Below are positions 51,941 through 59,667 of a stretch of 64,000 bases of DNA, piece after piece. The stretch is from Sphingorhabdus sp. EL138 (GTDB lineage Bacteria > Pseudomonadota > Alphaproteobacteria > Sphingomonadales > Sphingomonadaceae). The position numbers were made by a program, and so were the translations under genes. Position 1 is the first letter of the stretch. Every line of letters starts with the position of its first letter. The notes below the pieces were generated by a model. It worked only from the letters and a program-made list of their open reading frames with translations, had not been told where the DNA came from and did not search any database. Location of the stretch: contig NZ_CAMDCK010000002.1 in assembly GCF_945890115.1 (NCBI RefSeq), positions 86,551-150,550 on the forward strand, written 5' to 3'.

Positions 51941-53566
51941 TTAACGCATCAATTTTGCGTCTTCCAAAATCATCGCAGCGCCTTTTTCCGCGACCATGAC
52001 CGTTGGTGCGTTGGTATTTCCTGATGTAATAGTCGGAAACACGGATGCGTCGACCACCCGCAAGCCCTCAACATTGTGCACGCGCAGTCGGATATCAACT
52101 ACCGAAGTGGCAGGGTCGGTCCCCATCATGCAACTGCTTGTCGGATGATACACCGTGTCGGCGCGGGCGCGGAAGTCAGCCAACAGGGCTTCATCACCAT
52201 CAACTTGCGCGCCCGGGATAAGCTCCTCGGTTATGATATCGGCAAGCGGCTTGGTCGCCGCGAGCTGGCGCAATATCCGGTTGCCAGCCAATACGTCGTC
52301 AATGTCCGCCTGCGTTGCCAGATAATTGGGATGGATGGCAGGATGTTCGGAAGAGTCCGAACTGTTAAGTTCAATATGCCCCCGACTGGTCGGGCGGCAG
52401 GGGTTGTGCGACAGCAAGAAAGCTGAAAACGGATCGGGATTCAGCAGTTTGCGTTCCGACAAGGGAGTCTTGGTGTAGCTGACCGGGCTGAAATATAGTT
52501 GCAAATTGGGGTGCTCTTTAGTCGCATCACTCCGCACGAACCCGCCGCTTTGATTAACGCTCAACGACAATGGTCCTGCCCGGTCGGCGACATAACGCAA
52601 ACCCGCCCGCAATTTGCCCAGCAACGGGTGGAGCACATCGTTTAACGTTGCCGTCCGGACCTTGTAGAAATAGGACACGGCAATATGGTCCTGCAAGTTA
52701 CGGCCAACGGCCTTGGCGTCGATCAGCGGATCGATGCCGACATTTTTCAAATGCGCCGCAGGACCGATGCCCGACAGCATTAACAATTGGGGCGAGTTAA
52801 TCGCGCCGCCCGAAAGAATGACCTCGCGCCGCGCCTTTGCCTCTTTGCTGACGCCTTTGCAGGTATAAGCAACGCCTACTGCGCGTCGTCCTTCGAACAA
52901 TATGCGCGAAACATGCGCTAATGTCTCCAGCTTCAGCGTCTTGCGCTTTCGCGCCGGATGCAGAAACGCATTCGCCGTTGATGCACGCCAACCGCCGCGC
53001 GTGTTAATCTGATAATATCCCACGCCCTCTGGTTTGCCGCCGTTGAAGTCACTGCTGGCCGGAAAGCCCAATGCCTGCGCGGACTCGATAAAGCTGCGGC
53101 AGACCGGATGTGCAAATGGCGAGATATCGGTAACATGCTGCGGCCCGCCTTGGCCATGATGTGCGCTATGCCAATCGAAATCCTCCGACTTTTTGAAATA
53201 GGGCAAGACATCGTCCCAGCCCCAGCCTTGATTACCCAAGGCTTTCCAATCGTCGAAATCGCGGGGCTGTCCGCGCACATAGACCATGGCATTGATCGAA
53301 CCAGAGCCGCCAATCACCTTGCCGCGTGGCCAATAGCTTCGTCTGCCCCCAAGCGCCTCAACCGGCTCGGTATCGTACATCCAGTTAATGCGCTTATCGA
53401 AAAAGGTGCGGCCATAGCCAATGGGCATTTGAATCCAGATGGACCAATCGCTGCCCCCTGCTTCGAGCAATAAGACGCTATATTTGCCGTCTTCCGTTAA
53501 GCGATTGGCAAGCACACAACCCGCCGTGCCTGCGCCGACGATGATATAGTCGAACTCTTCGGTCAC
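51941..53566 (-). CDS. GMC oxidoreductase, choline dehydrogenase-like
   Basis: A 541-residue FAD-dependent GMC enzyme: FAD motif IIVGAGTAGCVLANRL, GGSGSINAMVYVRGQ, SGGAINSPQLLMLSG and the active-site C-terminus VYHPTSSCMMG plus SGNTNAPTVMVAEK (His-Asn pair). It is close to choline dehydrogenase BetA, which oxidises choline to betaine aldehyde, though other alcohols are possible. It uses a GTG start at 53566 that overlaps the enolase gene's stop (GTGA). An aldehyde dehydrogenase gene upstream would complete a choline-to-betaine step. Confidence 0.9.
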   Translation of the reverse strand: MTEEFDYIIVGAGTAGCVLANRLTEDGKYSVLLLEAGGSDWSIWIQMPIGYGRTFFDKRINWMYDTEPVEALGGRRSYWPRGKVIGGSGSINAMVYVRGQPRDFDDWKALGNQGWGWDDVLPYFKKSEDFDWHSAHHGQGGPQHVTDISPFAHPVCRSFIESAQALGFPASSDFNGGKPEGVGYYQINTRGGWRASTANAFLHPARKRKTLKLETLAHVSRILFEGRRAVGVAYTCKGVSKEAKARREVILSGGAINSPQLLMLSGIGPAAHLKNVGIDPLIDAKAVGRNLQDHIAVSYFYKVRTATLNDVLHPLLGKLRAGLRYVADRAGPLSLSVNQSGGFVRSDATKEHPNLQLYFSPVSYTKTPLSERKLLNPDPFSAFLLSHNPCRPTSRGHIELNSSDSSEHPAIHPNYLATQADIDDVLAGNRILRQLAATKPLADIITEELIPGAQVDGDEALLADFRARADTVYHPTSSCMMGTDPATSVVDIRLRVHNVEGLRVVDASVFPTITSGNTNAPTVMVAEKGAAMILEDAKLMR

Positions 53567-54750
53567 TGAACCGGGTGCTGCGTCATTTCGAGGTGGAGCA
53601 TGTGACCCGTATAGGGGTTGGCGCGCGCCACATCTTCGTTCAATTCGACCCCTAAGCCTGGCGCAGTCGACGGGATGACATGCCCCTCTTCAAATCGAAT
53701 AGGCGATTTCAGAATTTCAGTGTGAAAGCCACCCCAACTCTCAATGCTTTCAAGGATGAGAAAATTGGGCGAGCAGGTCGCAATCTGGATATTGGCAGCG
53801 CCCACAATGGGTCCGCAATAGAGATGCGGCGCAATCTGGACATGATCAACTTCCGCCATGGCTGCGATCTTCTTTGCTTCCAATATGCCGCCGACCCGGC
53901 CAAGGTTCATTTGCAAAATCGCCGCCGCGCCGGCACGCAACAGCCGGGCAAAATCATATTTCGTCGTCAATCGTTCACCCGTTGCCACAGGGATCGACGT
54001 TGCCCTTGCCACCTTGGCCATTTCATCGGGCGCATCGGGTGGCACGGGTTCTTCCAACCATAAAGGGTCATAAGGCTCTAGCCGCTTGGCAAGACGAATT
54101 GCGCCCGCCGCCGTCATTTGACCGTGCGTCCCGAACAAAAGATCGGCTTTCATACCCACCGCTTCGCGCAAAGATTTTGCAAAACGTTCGCACAGATCCA
54201 GTGCTTCCAACGACAATTGCCGTCCATCAAAAGCCGAATAAGGCCCTGCCGGATCAAATTTCAAAGCGGTAAAGCCTTGGGCCAAATATTCCGCCGACCG
54301 CTCTGCCGCCAGATCGGGGTCGTGATAGACATCTTTTGTGTCGCCGGGTCGCGGATAGATATAGGTATAGGCGCGCAATCGTTCATGCACCTGCCCGCCA
54401 AGCAACTTGTAAACTGGCTTGTTCGCCTCTTTACCGATGATGTCCCAACACGCCATTTCCAGCGCCGACAACACGCCCATCAATGTCAAATCGGGATGCT
54501 GGGTAAATCCGCTGGAATACACTCTGCGCCACATATTTTCGATGTCGTGCGGGTCATTGCCTGCGACATAACGCGCAAACACATCCTCGATCATTTTGGC
54601 GACAAGATGTGGTTCGAACGGCACGCAATAGGCCTCACCAATACCCGACACACCGCTGTCGGTCGTTATCTTGACGAAGACAAAATAGCGCCCGCCAAAA
54701 TGCGGCGGCGGATTGCCGACGACGAAGGTTTCAATGTCGGCCAGCTTCAT
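53563..54750 (-). CDS. Enolase-superfamily (mandelate racemase/muconate lactonizing) enzyme
   Basis: A 395-residue enolase-superfamily protein. The metal ligands are an Asp in KADLLFGTHGQM, a Glu in LWLEEPVPP and a Glu in PVATGERL; APHLYCGPIVGAANIQIAT is the C-terminal barrel. Other candidates for catalytic residues are the Lys/Asp in TALKFDPAGPY and the His in PHLY. The pattern is closest to acid-sugar dehydratases (galactonate/mannonate-like), but the group also has betaine-compound enzymes such as hydroxyproline betaine epimerase. In this place the latter is attractive yet unproved. ATGA overlap with the aldehyde dehydrogenase gene. Confidence 0.88.
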   Translation of the reverse strand: MKLADIETFVVGNPPPHFGGRYFVFVKITTDSGVSGIGEAYCVPFEPHLVAKMIEDVFARYVAGNDPHDIENMWRRVYSSGFTQHPDLTLMGVLSALEMACWDIIGKEANKPVYKLLGGQVHERLRAYTYIYPRPGDTKDVYHDPDLAAERSAEYLAQGFTALKFDPAGPYSAFDGRQLSLEALDLCERFAKSLREAVGMKADLLFGTHGQMTAAGAIRLAKRLEPYDPLWLEEPVPPDAPDEMAKVARATSIPVATGERLTTKYDFARLLRAGAAAILQMNLGRVGGILEAKKIAAMAEVDHVQIAPHLYCGPIVGAANIQIATCSPNFLILESIESWGGFHTEILKSPIRFEEGHVIPSTAPGLGVELNEDVARANPYTGHMLHLEMTQHPVQ

Positions 54751-56186
54751 AGGGCGCGAAACCCGCTGATCGATTTAATCTCCAGAAAATCGCGGACGCC
54801 AAATTCGCCATATTCGCGGCCATTGCCCGATTGTTTATAGCCGCCAAACGGCGCCATATAATCCTGACTCGTGCCATTTATGCTCACACCGCCCACCCGC
54901 ATCAACCGCGCTACACGGCGGGCACGCTCCATGTCGCTGGTCTGCACATAGGCATAAAGGCCATATGGCGAGTCATTGGCGATAGCGATGGCATCGGCTT
55001 CATCCTTAAAGGGAATGAGCACGAGCACGGGTCCGAACACTTCTTCTTGCGCGATACGCATTTGGTTATGAACGCCCGCAAAGACCGTGGGTTTCACATA
55101 ATAGCCGCGATCAAAGCCTTCGGCCCGGCCAGTGCCGCCGGCAACAAGCTGCGCACCTTCGTCAATTCCGACCTGAATAAGGCCCTGTATCTTGTCATAA
55201 TGTGCCTTGCTGACAACCGGGCCATAATGCGGCCCCTTCACCATTGGATCGCCAAGCTGCGCCGCTTTTGCAACACGGGCCGCAATGGCAACCGCCGCGT
55301 CATAGACCGATTGCTCGACAAGCATACGCGTCGGTGCGTTACAGGATTGGCCGGTATTGCCATAGCAATGCAACACGCCCTGCGTGACCGCCGCCTCCAG
55401 ATCGCTGTCCGCAAAGACGATATTGGCTGATTTTCCACCGAGTTCTTGGGCCACACGCTTCACGGTATCGGCAGCGTTTTTAGCAATTTGAATGCCCGCC
55501 CGTGTCGATCCGGTGAAGGAGATCATGTCGACTTCCGGATGACCGGTTAGCGTATCACCGACCGACGCGCCCGTTCCATGGATCATGTTGAACACGCCCT
55601 TGGGGAAACCAGCCTCTTCAACCATTTCCGCAAAGAGCTGCGCCGACAATGGCGCCATCTCGCTGGGTTTTAACACCATCGTACAGCCGGTAATAAGCGC
55701 GGGGCCCACCTTGCAGACAATCTGATTTATCGGCCAGTTCCAAGGCGTAATCAGCACGCAAACGCCAATAGGCTCATGCGTGACAATGCCATCGGTGCCG
55801 ACATCATAGTCCCACGCCATTTCGCGCACGGCCTTAACCGTCGCGCGCAAATGACCAGGGCCGCTTTCCGCCTGCGCATCGTGGGACAAGTCGTAAGGCG
55901 CGCCCATCTCGGTCGATATGGCGGTGACCATTTCCTCATAGCGTCGCTCAAAAATGGTGATCAGCTTGTCCACCAATGCAATCCGGTGTTCAAGCGTGGT
56001 CGCGGCATAGCTATCAAATGCCGCCCGTGCCGCATGCACCGCCCGATTAGCATCATCATGCCCGCACACCGCAACAACGGCGCAGACTTCTTCGGTAGCG
56101 GGATTTATGGCATCCACCGTTGCCGTGGATGTCGCGGGCAAGACCCACGCGCCATTGATATACGACTTAAGTGGCGAATTAGACAT
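54747..56186 (-). CDS. Aldehyde dehydrogenase family protein
   Basis: A 479-residue NAD(P)-dependent aldehyde dehydrogenase with start at the ATG at 56186 (MSNSPLKSYINGAWV). Key residues are the catalytic Glu in AQELGGKSANIVF and Cys in GNTGQSCNAPTRML, plus ITPWNWPINQIVCKVGPAL for cofactor binding. It would oxidise the aldehyde formed by the GMC enzyme, as betaine aldehyde dehydrogenase does, though the sequence alone does not fix the substrate. The gene overlaps the MFS stop by 8 nt and the enolase start by 4 nt. Confidence 0.92.
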   Translation of the reverse strand: MSNSPLKSYINGAWVLPATSTATVDAINPATEEVCAVVAVCGHDDANRAVHAARAAFDSYAATTLEHRIALVDKLITIFERRYEEMVTAISTEMGAPYDLSHDAQAESGPGHLRATVKAVREMAWDYDVGTDGIVTHEPIGVCVLITPWNWPINQIVCKVGPALITGCTMVLKPSEMAPLSAQLFAEMVEEAGFPKGVFNMIHGTGASVGDTLTGHPEVDMISFTGSTRAGIQIAKNAADTVKRVAQELGGKSANIVFADSDLEAAVTQGVLHCYGNTGQSCNAPTRMLVEQSVYDAAVAIAARVAKAAQLGDPMVKGPHYGPVVSKAHYDKIQGLIQVGIDEGAQLVAGGTGRAEGFDRGYYVKPTVFAGVHNQMRIAQEEVFGPVLVLIPFKDEADAIAIANDSPYGLYAYVQTSDMERARRVARLMRVGGVSINGTSQDYMAPFGGYKQSGNGREYGEFGVRDFLEIKSISGFRAL

Positions 56187-57477
56187 AACCAACAGCTCTC
56201 TTTTGATCTTCAATGATGTACTTGCTTGCACGCCAATAGTGCCAGGCAGCCCAAAGGCCACTCGGTGCGAGAATAAGCTGCGCTAGGCGCAACGATTCCG
56301 CACCGGCTGGCTGAGACCCCGCAAAAAAGTCACTGAGGCCACCGACAATGGCCGGTGCGACGATGAGATTGAGCAGGTTGGCAATGATGAGCGATATTGC
56401 AATTGCCATGCCGCGCATCTTGGGGGCAGCGAGGTTCTGACAAAGCGCCATCGCTGGGCCAATGTAGAAGTAAATGGCCGGGATGAAAATCCACCACATC
56501 AGCTTGGCGACGCCCAAATCATAGGTCCAATAGGCAAGGAAGGATGGAATTGTCGCAACTGCGGTGACCACGGCCAACAAATTCGAGATTTTGCGCGGGT
56601 CAGTGAAACTCGGCCGTGCAACGACATAAGCCGTCACCAACGACGCGCCGATACCGCCAACAAGATAGATCTCGCCAAGCAGTCCGCCCGCCGCGCCTTC
56701 ATCCATGCCATAGGTCCGCTGGAGAAACAGCGGGGTAAACCACATCAGGCCCCAGCCCCAAAAGGCGGAGAGACCTGCACCCATCATCGCATGAACAGCT
56801 GCTTTTTGGGACCAAAGGAAACGCAAAGTCTCCATGACGCTGGGCGCCTTATCTTCCACCACAGCATCAAGGCGTCCGCGCGTGGGCTCCTTGATTGTCA
56901 CCATGATGATGATTGCGAGAATGATGCCCGGAACGCCAAGGACAAGAAATGCAGCGCGCCAACCATAAAGTTTGGAGACATAACCGGCAAGGTCCGACCC
57001 AAGCCAGGCACCAATTGGCGCCCCAAGCGCAAAAATGGTCATGGCCATGGACCGACGGTCTGCTGGAAAATAGTCTGCGATGATCGAGTTGCAGGCTGGC
57101 GTTCCACCCGCTTCGCCAACACCCACGCCGATGCGCGCCAGCAGAAGATCATAATAGCCACGCGTATAGCCTGTCAGCGCCGTCATCAGTGACCAACCCG
57201 CCACGCAAGCCGCCAAGAGCGTCCGCCGATTTGATCTGTCACACAGCCAAGACAGCGGAATACCCATAAGCACATAGAAGAGCGCCAGCGGAATACCGAG
57301 CGAGGCGGCACCGATATCACTTAGATTCAGCTCCTTGCTGATGGGACCAAGCAGTGTCGACAGGACATAGCGGTCCGCGATGCTGATGGTGTAAACCAGC
57401 ATCATGATGAAAAGGACATACCACCGCTGCCCGATCGTCGAAACGTCGTCCGCGTTGACTGGTGCATTGCTGGCCAT
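56179..57477 (-). CDS. MFS transporter, spinster-like
   Basis: A 432-residue 12-helix MFS carrier. It has the helix 1 motif SIADRYVLSTLLGPI, the loop GIPLSWLCDRSNRRTLL, and GVGEAGGTPACNSIIADYF, giving the same subgroup pattern as the MFS gene at 10190. I prefer the ATG at 57477 because AGGGGGGA lies at better spacing than for the ATG at 57483. It sits between the sulfotransferase and aldehyde dehydrogenase genes, so it probably moves the operon's substrate or product across the inner membrane. Confidence 0.9.
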   Translation of the reverse strand: MASNAPVNADDVSTIGQRWYVLFIMMLVYTISIADRYVLSTLLGPISKELNLSDIGAASLGIPLALFYVLMGIPLSWLCDRSNRRTLLAACVAGWSLMTALTGYTRGYYDLLLARIGVGVGEAGGTPACNSIIADYFPADRRSMAMTIFALGAPIGAWLGSDLAGYVSKLYGWRAAFLVLGVPGIILAIIIMVTIKEPTRGRLDAVVEDKAPSVMETLRFLWSQKAAVHAMMGAGLSAFWGWGLMWFTPLFLQRTYGMDEGAAGGLLGEIYLVGGIGASLVTAYVVARPSFTDPRKISNLLAVVTAVATIPSFLAYWTYDLGVAKLMWWIFIPAIYFYIGPAMALCQNLAAPKMRGMAIAISLIIANLLNLIVAPAIVGGLSDFFAGSQPAGAESLRLAQLILAPSGLWAAWHYWRASKYIIEDQKRAVGYV

Positions 57478-57489
57478 ATTCATTCCCCC

Positions 57490-59553
57490 CTAAAGTTGTA
57501 CCAAATCCGGCCCAAGTGCCTCCCGGAGGCGCCCAAGCCAAGGTTCGAAATTTTTCCACTGGTCAAGCCCATCTCGGAAAATCGGCTGGCGGACCTGCTC
57601 GGAACTAGGCGTACGCACACTGCGCTTAGTCTTGTGAAACTCTATACATCCAGTTTCAAACGGCAGAGCGCAATAGTCAAGGATGGTCCGCACATTGCCC
57701 TCCAGATCGTCAATCAAATCCTCGTGCCTTACGCGCAGCACGCGACCGGGCAATACCGTATCCCAATGATCCATAAGCTCGACATAAGTGCGGTAATAGC
57801 GGGCGATATCCTCGATCCCGTAGGTGAATTCCTGACCTTGGGCGAACAGTTGTTTATAGTTACTGAAGCAGCACGCCATCGGATTGCGGCGCGCATCAAT
57901 AATCTTGGCATTGGGCAAGATTAGATGAATAAGGCCGACATGCCGGAAGTTATTGGGCATCTTATCGATGAAATAGGGGCGATTCATAACCCGGTTGGGC
58001 AAGGTGTCTGCGATATACTGTTCACCAAACCGGCGGACGGCTGCTTCATCAAGGTCTGGCAGCACACCGGGGTAGCGCGGATTGTCGAAATTGAGTTCGC
58101 GCCCCTGTAATTCTTGCACAATCCGCTGGATGTCAGGCAATTCCTGCGTGCCCTCAACCATGCTATGTGACGCGAGTATTTGCTCAATCAGCGTTGAACC
58201 CGAGCGCGGCAAGCCCAGCACGAAAATCGGTGCGGGATCGTCGAGGCCCCAGCTGGAGCGTTCGGCAAAAAACGAAGTTGTGCACACGCGCTTCTGTTCG
58301 CGGGTGTTCGTCTCAAATACTTCGGGGATATAGCCGTTGCTGACGCGGTGCATGCGGTTGCCCTGATCATAAGCAGCCCAGGATGCGGCGAACTCGCCTT
58401 GATCTTCAAGTGCCTTGCCCAAGGCAAACGCGATGTGAACCCGGTCATTTTCGGCGGTGCCGGCAGCGTCAAGTTGCTCGCGCATCACGGCGATGGATTC
58501 GACCGCGAACCGGTACGTCTTGAGGTTGGCGAGGCTCCACCACGCATCCCCGAAATCGGGGCGGTCGACAGTCGCGGCCAGATAGGCTTCAATAGCCTCG
58601 CCAGTCAGTCCTTCCGTCTTGAGCGCATGACCGAGCCAAAGGTTGAGATCGGCGCGGCGTACCCGCGCGTCAATCGTGTCCCCTGGAATTTCGGACAGCA
58701 TTTCACGGTATTCGGGGATTACTTTAGAGAAACTGCCCAAGCCGACGCTGATCGTCGCGGCCTGCGTACGATGGGCGTGGTTGCGCGGATCGCGCGACAA
58801 CAGTGGTTCCAACGCTTCACGCGCTTGTGGAAATTTGTGGCGCGCAATCAGCACCTGCACATATTCATGACGCGCCTCGTCATGGTCCGGCACCATCGCC
58901 AGAACACCCGCATAGAGCGTCTCGGCATCGTCGAGCACGTTCCGCAGATGACCAATTTGTGCCAGCAGGCGCATTGCTTCGGGATGGTCGCCGGCTTCGA
59001 TAAGAAAGCGGCGGATTAAAGCCTCGGCGGCATCCATCTCGCCATCGCCATGCAGCACTTTGGCGTGAACGATGGGCTGCGGCAGGCTGGCGAGGCTGGC
59101 TGAATGCCGGGCCGCGAGGTCCGCGCTCCGGCTATCCCCCGTCATCCGATACAGGCCATCGAGCATGTGCCACCCCATAACCAGCGCTGGGTTCATCGAA
59201 ACCGCCCTGCGTAGACACTGTATCGCGGCCGCGGCGTCTCGCTTGGCGACATGGCACAGGCCGCGTTCCAGGAACAACTGGCTGAAATTTGGATGATGCG
59301 CCTCAAACCGCTCTAGTGCAGCGAGGGCCGCATCGGTCTGCTTCATCATGCGGAGTGAATGCGCCTCGATTAGCAACAGGTCGCGGTTCGAGGGATGATC
59401 TGACAGCAGACGCGTTGCACCTAAAACTGCGGCCGAATAATCGCCGTCGGCCTGAAGCGCATGAAGTGTGCTGATTTCTGACGTAACCGCCTCGGCGACG
59501 CCCAGTGCGGGCTCGTTCTGATCAGAAGTAGGCAAGTCTATTTGGGTGGCCAT
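57490..59553 (-). CDS. TPR-repeat sulfotransferase-family protein
   Basis: A 687-residue two-part protein. Residues about 35-390 are tetratricopeptide-like helical repeats (for example LLIEAHSLRMMKQTDAALAA, LVMGWHMLDGLYRMTGD). The C-terminal about 400-680 is a sulfotransferase domain with the PAPS 5'-phosphosulfate loop IFVLGLPRSGSTLIEQIL and the 3'-phosphate region with PNAKIIDARRNPMACCFSNY. It would transfer sulfate from PAPS to an unknown acceptor or bind a sulfated ligand. The gap to the MFS gene is short. No sulfate-activation gene is nearby. Confidence 0.9.
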   Translation of the reverse strand: MATQIDLPTSDQNEPALGVAEAVTSEISTLHALQADGDYSAAVLGATRLLSDHPSNRDLLLIEAHSLRMMKQTDAALAALERFEAHHPNFSQLFLERGLCHVAKRDAAAAIQCLRRAVSMNPALVMGWHMLDGLYRMTGDSRSADLAARHSASLASLPQPIVHAKVLHGDGEMDAAEALIRRFLIEAGDHPEAMRLLAQIGHLRNVLDDAETLYAGVLAMVPDHDEARHEYVQVLIARHKFPQAREALEPLLSRDPRNHAHRTQAATISVGLGSFSKVIPEYREMLSEIPGDTIDARVRRADLNLWLGHALKTEGLTGEAIEAYLAATVDRPDFGDAWWSLANLKTYRFAVESIAVMREQLDAAGTAENDRVHIAFALGKALEDQGEFAASWAAYDQGNRMHRVSNGYIPEVFETNTREQKRVCTTSFFAERSSWGLDDPAPIFVLGLPRSGSTLIEQILASHSMVEGTQELPDIQRIVQELQGRELNFDNPRYPGVLPDLDEAAVRRFGEQYIADTLPNRVMNRPYFIDKMPNNFRHVGLIHLILPNAKIIDARRNPMACCFSNYKQLFAQGQEFTYGIEDIARYYRTYVELMDHWDTVLPGRVLRVRHEDLIDDLEGNVRTILDYCALPFETGCIEFHKTKRSVRTPSSEQVRQPIFRDGLDQWKNFEPWLGRLREALGPDLVQL

Positions 59554-59615
59554 TCCGCACTTTCCGATCGGTGAGCGCCGCGTTCTTTACAAAAATCACA
59601 GTGCGGCCAGAAAGC

Positions 59616-59644
59616 AAGGGGCGGCGCTTTTGGCACCGCCCCTT
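59616..59644 (-). terminator. Stem-loop after the TonB receptor gene
   Basis: AAGGGGCGG (59616-59624) pairs with CCGCCCCTT (59636-59644) around an 11 nt loop, 24 bp past the receptor stop. The following minus-strand bases are only weakly T-rich. It could terminate or attenuate transcription before the sulfotransferase gene, or protect the receptor mRNA 3' end. Confidence 0.55.
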
Positions 59645-59667
59645 CCCTTTAAATCATCGGCAGTCGA

